This document shows positions 44,659-53,405 of a stretch of 64,000 bases of DNA, piece by piece; position 1 is the first letter of the stretch; every line of letters starts with the position of its first letter. A model generated the notes under the pieces. It worked only from the letters and a program-made list of their open reading frames with translations. It ran no database searches and was not told the origin of the DNA. The DNA is from Sphingorhabdus sp. 109 (GTDB taxonomy: Bacteria > Pseudomonadota > Alphaproteobacteria > Sphingomonadales > Sphingomonadaceae). The stretch lies in assembly GCF_902506555.1 (NCBI RefSeq), contig NZ_LR732707.1:2069290-2133289 (forward strand), read 5' to 3'. A program made the position numbers and the translations under genes.

Positions 44659-46591
44659 GAGAATTGCGAACCTAATGCGTCATTTTGCTAGAATATCATT
44701 CATTCTGATATCGCTCTTGATGCTGGCCGCCATTTCTATTCCGGCTTATGCGCAGGTAAAAATTGCCGAGGTTGAAACGCTGTGGCGATTGCTGGATTAT
44801 ATTGCGGTCGATTATCCCGGCGCAGTAGATAAAGGCAAGGTGACAAACGACGCTGAATATTCCGAAATGGAGGAGTTTTCGGGAGCTGTCGTCGACGGTT
44901 TGGCAAAGCTGCCACCAAAGCCGGGTCGAGCCGACCTGGTTGCAAAAGGTGACGAGCTTAATGCGGCCATTGATAATAAAACGTCTCCGGATAAAGTCGC
45001 GCGGCAGGCACGCCTGCTGGCAACGGAGTTGCTACGCAGTTATCCTGTTCCACTTGCACCCAAAATTGCACCAAACATACAAAATGGCAAACGGCTATAT
45101 GCTCAAAATTGTGCCAGTTGCCACGGCATGTCTGGTAACGGCCAAGGGCCGAATGCAGAGCAGCTCGACCCCGCTCCTATTGCTTTTACCGATGGCGCTC
45201 GAGCAAGAGAACGCAGCCTGTTCGCACTTTATCAGGTTATAGGTCAGGGGCTTGACGGGACAGCAATGCAGAGTTTTGCCGATTTGCCTGCTCAGGATCT
45301 TTGGGACATGGCCGCCTATGTGGGCGGCTTTGCATTTGCTGAGGCATCCAAGGGAGAAGAGCTTTGGGAAAATGACGCGTCTATTCGCGCTCTGTTTCCT
45401 GATCTCGCAGCTCTGGCAAGCATGACTCCTGCCAATCTTGGAAAGCAGATTGGACCAGAAAAAGCAGATGCGGTGATGGCATTCCTGCGGAACCACCCGG
45501 ATGCCATTGGGGCTACCTCAAGCGGTTCTCTGGCACTATCGCGGACCAAACTAAAAGAAAGTTTTGCTGCTTATCAAGCAGGCAGAAAAGACGAGGCAGA
45601 AACTCTAGCATTATCTGCGTATCTTGACGGCTTTGAACCTCTGGAACCTGCGCTGGCCTCTCGCGATCCCTCTTTGCTAAAAGCCATTGAACGCTCGATG
45701 GCCCGTGTCCGCGCTGCTATCGGTGACGATCTTCCTGTAGCAGAGGTGGAGAGCCGGATCGACGCGCTTGATCGGCTTTTTTCGGAAGCAGAGTCCGCGT
45801 TGGACGCCGATCAAGCCAGCCAGGCATCGGCTTTCGTAGGAGCCTTCACGATATTGCTGCGCGAAGGGCTGGAGGCATTACTGATCGTGGTTGCCATGAT
45901 TGCGTTTCTGCGCAAAGCCGAACGTCCCGAAGTCATGTTGTATGTGCATGGGGGCTGGATAACGGCGCTTCTCGCAGGCGGCATCACATGGTTCGCTGCC
46001 ACCTATCTCATAGGTATCAGCGGCGCTAGCCGTGAACTGACCGAAGGCTTTGGTTCGCTATTTGCAGCGGTAATCCTGCTTTTTGTGGGCTTGTGGATGC
46101 ACGGCAAGTCCCGCGCCGATGAGTGGCAACGCTATATCCGCGAAACAATGAGCAAAGTATTGTCGCGGGGATCTGCATGGTTTCTCTTTGGGCTAGCATT
46201 CATTGTCGTTTACCGTGAGGTCTTTGAGACAATACTGTTTTTTGCGGCGCTCTGGACTGCGGACAATGGTATGATCATTCTGGTTGGCTCTGGAGCCGCG
46301 ATCTTTTTGCTTATGGCCATTGCCTGGGCAATGCTAAGCTACAGCCGGAAATTGCCGATAGGTAAGTTTTTCGCTTACAGCTCAGCATTGATGGTCGTGC
46401 TGACAGTGGTTCTCACCGGAAAAGGAATTGCTGCGTTACAGGAAGCCGGTTTCATAAGCGTGACTCCGCTTCCTGATTTTCTGCAGATTTCGATGTTGGG
46501 AATTTTCCCTGCGGTTCAGTCTATTTTGGCCCAGATTGTGGCAATGGGAGTCATCGCTATCGGCTATTGGTATAATGCTAGGAAGACTTAA
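44651..46591 (+). CDS. Cytochrome c-FTR1 fusion permease (PbrT-like)
   Basis: The 646-residue protein has a signal peptide (1-34), a periplasmic c-type cytochrome domain (CASCH, C154-H158) and a C-terminal FTR1-type permease with two REGLE-like motifs (REGLE at 404-408; REVFE at 522-526) in seven helices. FTR1 proteins move iron; the cytochrome-fused type is also the PbrT lead-uptake protein of pbr operons. The linked MerR, CDF and PAP2 genes point to lead or a similar metal. The start ATG 44651 overlaps the CDF stop, so the two are coupled. Confidence 0.88.
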   Translation: MPERIANLMRHFARISFILISLLMLAAISIPAYAQVKIAEVETLWRLLDYIAVDYPGAVDKGKVTNDAEYSEMEEFSGAVVDGLAKLPPKPGRADLVAKGDELNAAIDNKTSPDKVARQARLLATELLRSYPVPLAPKIAPNIQNGKRLYAQNCASCHGMSGNGQGPNAEQLDPAPIAFTDGARARERSLFALYQVIGQGLDGTAMQSFADLPAQDLWDMAAYVGGFAFAEASKGEELWENDASIRALFPDLAALASMTPANLGKQIGPEKADAVMAFLRNHPDAIGATSSGSLALSRTKLKESFAAYQAGRKDEAETLALSAYLDGFEPLEPALASRDPSLLKAIERSMARVRAAIGDDLPVAEVESRIDALDRLFSEAESALDADQASQASAFVGAFTILLREGLEALLIVVAMIAFLRKAERPEVMLYVHGGWITALLAGGITWFAATYLIGISGASRELTEGFGSLFAAVILLFVGLWMHGKSRADEWQRYIRETMSKVLSRGSAWFLFGLAFIVVYREVFETILFFAALWTADNGMIILVGSGAAIFLLMAIAWAMLSYSRKLPIGKFFAYSSALMVVLTVVLTGKGIAALQEAGFISVTPLPDFLQISMLGIFPAVQSILAQIVAMGVIAIGYWYNARKT

Positions 46592-46731
46592 TTCTTCGTG
46601 ATTTTTACTAATTCTTAAACCGATCAAAGACCACAAAATTTGATGATATTACATATCTAACTGCATGAAATATTGGAAATGTTGTTCAAAAGCACTTGAT
46701 GAACTAACGAGATAATGTATTGGGCGGAACC

Positions 46732-47097
46732 ATGAATGAACGCAGCGGCATAAATGAAAAAACGTCAGGGCTCTTTCGCCTGATGGCGGTTTTGCTCGTT
46801 CTGATTATGTCGAGCATGACGGTAGCCGAAGCAGCTGAATGCGCCAGCGAACCACAAAACGCCGAACTGATGTTGATTTCCGACGCCGGACACTCGGATG
46901 AAGCCCCTTCGGATAATGACGCCGGTAAACATGGAATCTGTCCGCATGGTCATTGCCATAACGGCAGCGTTACCACAGAACGGTTGCTGGGCTTCGACGG
47001 TTCAGTGAATCTGGTAAGTTCCAGCTTCAGCAGCAATGCCGATCAATTTGCGCTGTCTGCGCATTCATCCCGTTTAAAACGACCACCTCGCGTCTGA
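46732..47097 (+). CDS. Small secreted His-rich protein before czcC
   Basis: This 121-residue protein has a signal peptide (about 14-36, LFRLMAVLLVLIMSSMTVAEA), then a metal-ligand patch GKHGICPHGHCHNGS. It sits ahead of czcC, as do CzcI-like periplasmic proteins. It may buffer or sense metal in the periplasm. ATG 46732 follows GGGCGGA. The dyad GTTCA...TGAAC (46683-46703) lies upstream and could be an operator. Confidence 0.65.
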   Translation: MNERSGINEKTSGLFRLMAVLLVLIMSSMTVAEAAECASEPQNAELMLISDAGHSDEAPSDNDAGKHGICPHGHCHNGSVTTERLLGFDGSVNLVSSSFSSNADQFALSAHSSRLKRPPRV

Positions 47098-47162
47098 ACT
47101 AATTCTGACTTGCGCCAGACTCATGGCGTTATTTCAATTAGTTAAGCGAGGATTTCTCAGAA

Positions 47163-48392
47163 ATGTTGAAGAAAATGGCGCGCCTGCGCCTCTGTGCGGC
47201 AATGATATTTGCCGCGAGCCCTGCCACTGCCGCTCTGGCCGAGGATCAGAGTGTTAGTTTAAACGAGGCCTTAGTGCGCGCTGGAGCTGAATCGCCTGCC
47301 GTGCAAATTTCCCAAGCAGAGATTGATATCGCGCGCGGAAACCAAAAACAAGCGAGCCTCGGACCAAATCCCGAGGTCTCGGTAGAGGTTGAAAACGTCG
47401 CCGGGAGCGGCGTTTTCAAAGGCCTGCGTTCAACCGAATATACAGTTTCTGTTGGGCAAAGATTGGAGCTCGGCGGTAAACGCGGAGCCAGAACACGTGC
47501 GGCGCGAGCGCAGACAAGCCTGGCAGAGGTAGAAGCTGCTATCTCTCAGGCCGAATTGGCCAGCTCCGTGCGTTTGGCATATACAGAAGCAGTTGCTGCT
47601 CAGAGCCGCCTTGACTTTGCAACGCGCGTCGTCGGTCGCAACCGGGAGCTGTCAAGAATTGCTAGAATCCTCGTTGAAACTGGCCGTGACCCGCCGCTTA
47701 GAGCATTGCGCGCTGACGCTGCGCTTGGCGAAGCGGAAGCAGCACTGGAAGCCGCAAGGGCAGAGGAATATTCCGCCAGATTGCTACTTGCATCGCTTTG
47801 GGGCTCGCAAACACCACCTCAGGAAGTTGAGCCGGTCTGGCTCAGCGGCGGTGACGTAGAATTTGAGGCCGACCTGTCCCAATCCCTACAGATCAAAGCC
47901 GCAGAAGCGAACCGGGACGCTGCCAGTGCCATTGTCACGCGCGAACGCGCAAATGCTGTTCCGGATCTAACGTTAAGCGGCGGCGCCAGACGTTTTGAAG
48001 AAAGCGGGGATACTGCGTTCATCGTGGGTGCTTCGATTGCCATACCGTTTGGAAATCGCAACCAGGGCAGCATTCAAGCGGCAGAAGCGAGCGTTCGCGG
48101 AGCTGAGGCGCGTCGCGCTTTGCGGTTGGTAGCGATCAACCGGGAATATAATATTGCCAGCAATCAACTGGAAGCAACGCAAAGCCGGGTGGAAACTCTG
48201 GAAAGCCAGACACTGCCCCAAGCTGAAGAAGCATCAAGGCTGGCCCAACTGGGATATCAATACGGAAAATTTACCCTGTTGGATGTCCTGGACGCTGCAG
48301 CAGCAAGAGACACGGCTGAACTCGGCCTGTTGGAAGCCAAGGTAGCGAGAGCGGAGGCGGTGATTACACTGCTGAGATTGGCGGCCAGATAG
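47163..48392 (+). CDS. czcC: CzcC-type outer-membrane efflux protein
   Basis: The 409-residue protein has a signal peptide (cleavage about residue 27) and two TolC-family repeats of long coiled-coil helices (about 35-220 and 235-409). VSVGQRLELGGKRGARTRAA is typical of CzcC. It forms the outer-membrane channel for CzcBA. The TAG stop is followed immediately by the ATG of a small gene. Confidence 0.9.
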   Translation: MLKKMARLRLCAAMIFAASPATAALAEDQSVSLNEALVRAGAESPAVQISQAEIDIARGNQKQASLGPNPEVSVEVENVAGSGVFKGLRSTEYTVSVGQRLELGGKRGARTRAARAQTSLAEVEAAISQAELASSVRLAYTEAVAAQSRLDFATRVVGRNRELSRIARILVETGRDPPLRALRADAALGEAEAALEAARAEEYSARLLLASLWGSQTPPQEVEPVWLSGGDVEFEADLSQSLQIKAAEANRDAASAIVTRERANAVPDLTLSGGARRFEESGDTAFIVGASIAIPFGNRNQGSIQAAEASVRGAEARRALRLVAINREYNIASNQLEATQSRVETLESQTLPQAEEASRLAQLGYQYGKFTLLDVLDAAAARDTAELGLLEAKVARAEAVITLLRLAAR

Positions 48393-48602
48393 ATGAGAAA
48401 ACTGGAAGTAGATCACGTCATAATATTGGCTGGCATCTTCACCATGCTGACTGTTCTAACCGGCCTGTTCATGCTGACGTCGATCGCAATAGCGGTGCCA
48501 GATTGCGTCACTACAGAAACCAGTTTTTCCGGTGACAGCGGGCCTCCACAAAACCAGAGTTTGACTGCGGGACGGTCACAAAATTCGAGCAGGGATATAT
48601 AA
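48393..48602 (+). CDS. Small membrane protein between czcC and czcB
   Basis: This 69-residue ORF starts directly after the czcC stop and ends one base before the czcB start. It has one helix (about 9-33, IILAGIFTMLTVLTGLFMLTSIA) and a polar tail with a single Cys. The coding density between the two pump genes argues that it is real. It is unassigned; it may be an accessory subunit of the pump. Confidence 0.6.
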   Translation: MRKLEVDHVIILAGIFTMLTVLTGLFMLTSIAIAVPDCVTTETSFSGDSGPPQNQSLTAGRSQNSSRDI

Positions 48603-48603
48603 A

Positions 48604-49755
48604 ATGAACAACAGAAAATGGATCATAATCGCTGGCCTGGCCATCGCGTTTGCGGTTGTGCTGGGAGTAATTTTCAATGGCTCAACCGGCGGTAGCGCGG
48701 AAAATCAGGGCGCTGCCAACACCACAGAAGAAAATCATTCCGAAGAAGAGGGCGTTGTCGAAATGACAGAAGAACAGCTGCGCGCCTCTGAAATCGGAAT
48801 ATTCGATGTGGCTCCAAGTTCGCTTGATGCCGAGATTATTGCGCAGGGTAGTGTTGCACCGTCTCCCCAAGGGCAGGCCATATTGAGTGCAGGCGCTGAA
48901 GGCAGGGTCACGAACATCAAAAAGAGGTTGGGAGATGCGGTTCGGCGCGGCGAGACAGTAGCTACCATAGAGAGCCGCGAAGCCGCCGCAATTAGTTCCG
49001 AAGTTACATCGGCAGCTTCTCGGGCCGCGCTTGCCCGGTCGCAGCTGAACCGTGAGCAGCGCCTCTTCGATGAGAAAATCACCGCACGGGCAGATCTTGA
49101 AACGGCGAGAGCAGAAAATCAACAGGCTGCCGCAGAAGCAAGACGGGCAAGCCAGGCGGCCACTGCGTCAGGTGTCAGCGGACGATTTATTGCTGTGCGC
49201 TCACCGATTGGCGGCCGAATAACGTCAAGCCCGGCAATTCTCGGCTCCTATGTCACCGCACAGGATGAGCTTTTCCGTATCGCCAATCCGAACCTTATTC
49301 AAATTGAGGCGGCAGTTCCTGCGGAAGATGCGCGCAAGATCAGCACTGGAGCAGCGGCCACGGTCGAAACGCCCGAGGGTGAAATCTCCGCTCGGGTATT
49401 GGCGGTTACGCCAGCTGCCGATCCGGAAAACAGAGCGGCCATTGTCGTGCTTGCCCCTGCTTCAGGCGCCAGACTCGTCCCCGGAGAATATGTGCGGGTG
49501 CGGATACTTCAGCAGGCGACAAGCGATCAGTCTACGGCATTGATTGTTCCCGCAGAGGCTGTCCAATCCGTCGAAGGACGCAACGTCGTGTTTGTAAAGA
49601 CCAAATCTGGTTTCCGTGCACGGTCCGTTACGACCGGAGCGAAGAGCGGCGGTAGAATCGAGATTGTCGACGGTCTCAAGTCCGGCGAACAAATCGCCGG
49701 TAAAAACGCCTTTCTCCTGAAATCTGAACTTGGCCGCGGCGAAGCAGAACATTGA
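48604..49755 (+). CDS. czcB: CzcB-type periplasmic adaptor
   Basis: The 383-residue membrane-fusion protein has an N-terminal anchor helix (7-25), a lipoyl/hairpin domain (about 80-200, GAEGRVTNIKKRLGDAVRRG ... AVRSPIGGRI) and beta-barrel and membrane-proximal domains. The segment TEENHSEEEGVVEMTEEQLR is the acidic linker typical of CzcB. It joins CzcA and CzcC. No C-terminal or N-terminal zinc-binding His cluster is present. Confidence 0.92.
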   Translation: MNNRKWIIIAGLAIAFAVVLGVIFNGSTGGSAENQGAANTTEENHSEEEGVVEMTEEQLRASEIGIFDVAPSSLDAEIIAQGSVAPSPQGQAILSAGAEGRVTNIKKRLGDAVRRGETVATIESREAAAISSEVTSAASRAALARSQLNREQRLFDEKITARADLETARAENQQAAAEARRASQAATASGVSGRFIAVRSPIGGRITSSPAILGSYVTAQDELFRIANPNLIQIEAAVPAEDARKISTGAAATVETPEGEISARVLAVTPAADPENRAAIVVLAPASGARLVPGEYVRVRILQQATSDQSTALIVPAEAVQSVEGRNVVFVKTKSGFRARSVTTGAKSGGRIEIVDGLKSGEQIAGKNAFLLKSELGRGEAEH

Positions 49756-49783
49756 TTAATACATTCCCATTGGAGCAACGGCT

Positions 49784-52700
49784 ATGATTGCACGTCTCGT
49801 CGAAATGTCCGTCCGCAATCGGTATCTTACCGTATTGTTTCTTGCTGCAGTCGCGGCACTCGGAGTCTTTAATCTGGTTAATCTGCCAATTGATGCTGTC
49901 CCTGACATCACCAATAATCAGGTCCAGATCAACACTGTCGACCCTACTCTCTCACCGCTCGATATTGAACGCTTGGTGACTTATCCGGTTGAAACATCGC
50001 TGGCGGGCATTCCGGGACTGCAGACGACCCGATCCATCTCCCGGAACGGCTTTTCGCAGGTTACGGCGATATTCGACGATAGCGCCGACGTCTACTTTGC
50101 TCGTCAACAGGTGGCCGAAAGACTGACCACTGTTCGCAATAGCCTGCCGGCCACTGCCGAACCGGCAATGGGACCGGTATCCACAGGGCTTGGCGAGGTT
50201 TTGATGTGGACGGTCAGCTACGAGCCATTTGAAAAAGGAAAAGCTGCGGGCGGTTCTGGCTGGCAATCTGATGGTTCATACCTGACTCCCGAAGGTGAAC
50301 GCTTGAACGATGAAGTCTCAAAGGCGGCGTATCTACGCACGCTTCAAGACTGGGTAATCGGACCGCAATTGCGCAACGTCAAGGGCATCGCTGGTGTTGA
50401 CTCGATTGGTGGTTACGCCAAACAATTTGTCGTTACCCCCTCGGCGGCTCGGCTTTCTTCCTACGGTATCGGTTTTGACGATCTTTCCGAAGCGCTTGGA
50501 AGGGTCAATCTTTCTGTTGGCGCAAACTTCGTTGAACGCGGCGGAGAGGCATTTCTGGTGCGGGCAGACGCACGACTCAAATCGCTGGAAGAAATTGAAA
50601 ATTCGATCATCGCGACACGCGAAGGCATTCCTGTTCGCGTCCGTGACGTTGCATCCGTCAGCAATGGCGGCGATTTGCGAACCGGCGCGGCAACCGAGAA
50701 TGGCGAAGAAGTCGTTGTCGGAACCGCATTGATGCTGCTTGGTGAAAACAGCCGTGCGGTTGCCGCTGCAACCGGTGAAAGGCTTGCAGAAATCGTCAAG
50801 ACAATGCCTCCCAACATAAAATTAGAAGTCGTTCTGGACCGTTCGAAACTGGTCAATGCGACTATCAGCACGGTTGAAAAAAACCTGACCGAGGGAGCTT
50901 TGTTGGTTATCGTCGCGCTATTCCTGCTCCTTGGCAATTTCAGGGCAGCGCTGATTACCGCGCTCGTCATTCCCGTTTCCTTTGTGATGATGGCAATCGG
51001 CATGAATCGATTTGGCGTTTCGGGAAATCTCATGAGCTTGGGCGCTCTTGATTTCGGCTTGATCGTTGACGGCAGTGTTATCATCGTGGAAAATTTCCTG
51101 CGCCGGATGGCAGGCCGGCAACATGAAGAAGGGCGACTTCTATCTCTAGGCGAACGACTGGAAGAAGTGATCGCATCAACAAGAGAAATGATCAGGCCTT
51201 CGCTATTTGGCCAGGCGATAATTTTGCTGGTTTTCGTGCCATTGCTCACCTTCCAGGGTGTTGAAGGAAAGACCTTCTCGCCGATGGCCATCACCGTAAT
51301 GCTTGCGCTCATATCGGCGTTTATTCTCTCACTGACCTTGGTCCCGGCATTATTGGCTCTGCTGATAAGCGGCCGTGTTTCTGAAAAAGAGGTTCGGATG
51401 GTGAGCTGGAGCAAAAGCAAATACGAACCGGCATTACGAAAAGCACTGAAATGGCCCGGACGGGCAACCTTGGCAGGCCTTGCCGTATTTGGACTGTCGA
51501 TCGGTATGTTCGGCTTTCTCGGTAGCGAGTTCATGCCGCAACTCGACGAACAGGATCTGTCCCTTCAATCGATCCGAATACCGTCCACTTCGCTGGATCA
51601 ATCTGTTTCAATGCAAAAACAGATCGAGCGGGAGATTTCCAAATTTCCACAGGTCCGCTTCATGTATTCAAAAACCGGAACAGCTGAAGTGGCCAGCGAT
51701 CCCATGCCGGTCAATATTTCCGATGCATTTATCATTTTGCGTCCGAAAGATGAATGGCCCGACCCGTCGCTTTCAAAGACAGAGCTGGTGGAACAGATGG
51801 AAGCGAAACTAGCCAATCTCATCGGCCAGAATTACGAGTTCAGTCAGCCCATTGAAATGCGTTTCAATGAGTTGATTGCAGGTGTGCGGGGTGATGTTGC
51901 CGTCAAGGTATTTGGCGACGACCTCGAGCAGCTGTCGGCCACTGCCAATCAGCTTGCGACCGTTTTTTCGGGTATTGAAGGTTCTGCGGATGTCCGCGTC
52001 GAGCAAACCGAGGGCTTTCCGACATTGGACGTGCAATTCGATAATTCGGCAATTGCAGCCCATGGTCTCACCGTTGATGAAGTGGCCGCAACCGTCAGCG
52101 CCGCATTGGGCGGCGCCGAAAGCGGGCTGGTATTTCAGGGCGACCGCAGGTTTGATATTGTTGTGAGGCTACCTGGCGAAGTGCGTAACGATATCGACGC
52201 TATCGGAGCGCTACCAGTTATTTTGCCGGAAAATGGTTTCGGGAAAAGGTCGTCGGTTCCACTCCGATCCTTGGCTACCCTGAAAGAAACCGAAGGCCTC
52301 AATCAGATCAGCCGGGAAAACGGACAGCGGCGCGTTGTTGTGCAGCTCAATGTTCGAGGCCGCGATGTTGGCTCCTTTGTGAACGAAGCGAAGTCCCAAA
52401 TTGAGCGCGATGTCGCTCTACCATCAGGAGTCATCCTCGAATGGGGCGGGCAATTTGAAAGCCTGCAGGCCGCTCAGGCAAGAATCAATCTTGTTGTTCC
52501 TGTCATAGCGCTGTTGATCTTTGGTCTGCTGGTCATGGCTCTCGGTAACTTCCGTATGGCTGCCGCAGTATTTGTCACAGTCCCTCTGGGAATTGCAGGC
52601 GGGATATTCTCGCTAGCAGCAACGGGTCTGCCATTCTCTATCTCGGTTGCTGTGGGCTTTATTGTTCTGGCCGGCGTGGCGGTGCTCAATGGACTTGTGA

Positions 52701-53053
52701 TGATGACCGCCATTCAGGGGCGTCTTGAATCTGGCGTGGAATTGGTTGAGGCCATCTACTCTGGCGCAGTCGAACGCTACAGGTCCATTCTGATGACAGC
52801 CATCGTGCCGTCATTGGGCTTCGTTCCGATGGCAATCGCGACTGGCACAGGCGCTGAGGTGCAAAAGCCGTTGGCGATCGTGGTTATCGGCGGTTTGATC
52901 ACCGCAACGATTTTGACGCTTTTCGTGTTGCCCGCCGTGACACGGTTGATGCTTGAGCGCGAATTTCCCGATTTGAGGCCGCATATCAAGCGATTCACGC
53001 CCTCTTTGGACAAATTTCCAATCCTGCAACGTTTCCGTCCAAAGCCAGAATGA
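49784..53053 (+). CDS. czcA: CzcA-type heavy-metal RND transporter
   Basis: The 1089-residue inner-membrane pump has twelve helices and two large periplasmic loops. HME-RND motifs are visible: LVTYPVETSLAGIPGLQTTRSIS, the proton-relay LDFGLIVDGSVIIVEN, and PVNISDAFIILRPKDEWP. It exports Zn, Co or Cd from periplasm and cytoplasm using the proton gradient. It forms a tripartite complex with CzcB and CzcC from the same operon. Confidence 0.95.
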   Translation: MIARLVEMSVRNRYLTVLFLAAVAALGVFNLVNLPIDAVPDITNNQVQINTVDPTLSPLDIERLVTYPVETSLAGIPGLQTTRSISRNGFSQVTAIFDDSADVYFARQQVAERLTTVRNSLPATAEPAMGPVSTGLGEVLMWTVSYEPFEKGKAAGGSGWQSDGSYLTPEGERLNDEVSKAAYLRTLQDWVIGPQLRNVKGIAGVDSIGGYAKQFVVTPSAARLSSYGIGFDDLSEALGRVNLSVGANFVERGGEAFLVRADARLKSLEEIENSIIATREGIPVRVRDVASVSNGGDLRTGAATENGEEVVVGTALMLLGENSRAVAAATGERLAEIVKTMPPNIKLEVVLDRSKLVNATISTVEKNLTEGALLVIVALFLLLGNFRAALITALVIPVSFVMMAIGMNRFGVSGNLMSLGALDFGLIVDGSVIIVENFLRRMAGRQHEEGRLLSLGERLEEVIASTREMIRPSLFGQAIILLVFVPLLTFQGVEGKTFSPMAITVMLALISAFILSLTLVPALLALLISGRVSEKEVRMVSWSKSKYEPALRKALKWPGRATLAGLAVFGLSIGMFGFLGSEFMPQLDEQDLSLQSIRIPSTSLDQSVSMQKQIEREISKFPQVRFMYSKTGTAEVASDPMPVNISDAFIILRPKDEWPDPSLSKTELVEQMEAKLANLIGQNYEFSQPIEMRFNELIAGVRGDVAVKVFGDDLEQLSATANQLATVFSGIEGSADVRVEQTEGFPTLDVQFDNSAIAAHGLTVDEVAATVSAALGGAESGLVFQGDRRFDIVVRLPGEVRNDIDAIGALPVILPENGFGKRSSVPLRSLATLKETEGLNQISRENGQRRVVVQLNVRGRDVGSFVNEAKSQIERDVALPSGVILEWGGQFESLQAAQARINLVVPVIALLIFGLLVMALGNFRMAAAVFVTVPLGIAGGIFSLAATGLPFSISVAVGFIVLAGVAVLNGLVMMTAIQGRLESGVELVEAIYSGAVERYRSILMTAIVPSLGFVPMAIATGTGAEVQKPLAIVVIGGLITATILTLFVLPAVTRLMLEREFPDLRPHIKRFTPSLDKFPILQRFRPKPE

Positions 53054-53066
53054 GAAGGAGTGCATA

Positions 53067-53405
53067 ATGCAAAAGCCGCAACAAATATCACTCATGCGGA
53101 TTTATACCGATGAAGCCGCAATGCATGGGGACGAGACAGTTGTTACCACCATTATTGATCGGGCCAGATCTTATGGCCTTCGCGGAGGCACCGTCCTGAA
53201 AGGAATATTGGGGTTCTCCTCGTCTTCCATTGTTCATGAACATCACGCGTTCGGAATTGGCGATAATCCACCGGTGGTGATCGAAATAATCGATGCCCGG
53301 GCACGACTGGAAGATTTCTACACTCAGCTAGACGATCTGCGGGGGATCGGGCTAGTCAGCCTCGAAAAGGTTGATGTTCTCACGCGAGCGGCAGAACAGA
53401 AATGA
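53067..53405 (+). CDS. DUF190 protein
   Basis: The 112-residue protein has the DUF190 (PII-like) fold signature: LMRIYTDEAAMHGDETVVT, RARSYGLRGGTVLKGILGFSSS, PVVIEIIDARARLEDFYTQLD. PII-like members bind nucleotides and often lie beside metal or ion transporters such as CrcB or CzcA. GAGAAGGAG precedes the start. Its stop overlaps the P-type ATPase ATG as ATGA, so it probably regulates the ATPase or the pump. Confidence 0.88.
   Translation: MQKPQQISLMRIYTDEAAMHGDETVVTTIIDRARSYGLRGGTVLKGILGFSSSSIVHEHHAFGIGDNPPVVIEIIDARARLEDFYTQLDDLRGIGLVSLEKVDVLTRAAEQK

Noticed and set aside
50461-51534. Minus-strand 357-codon frame
   Set aside because: It is antisense to czcA, which is intact.
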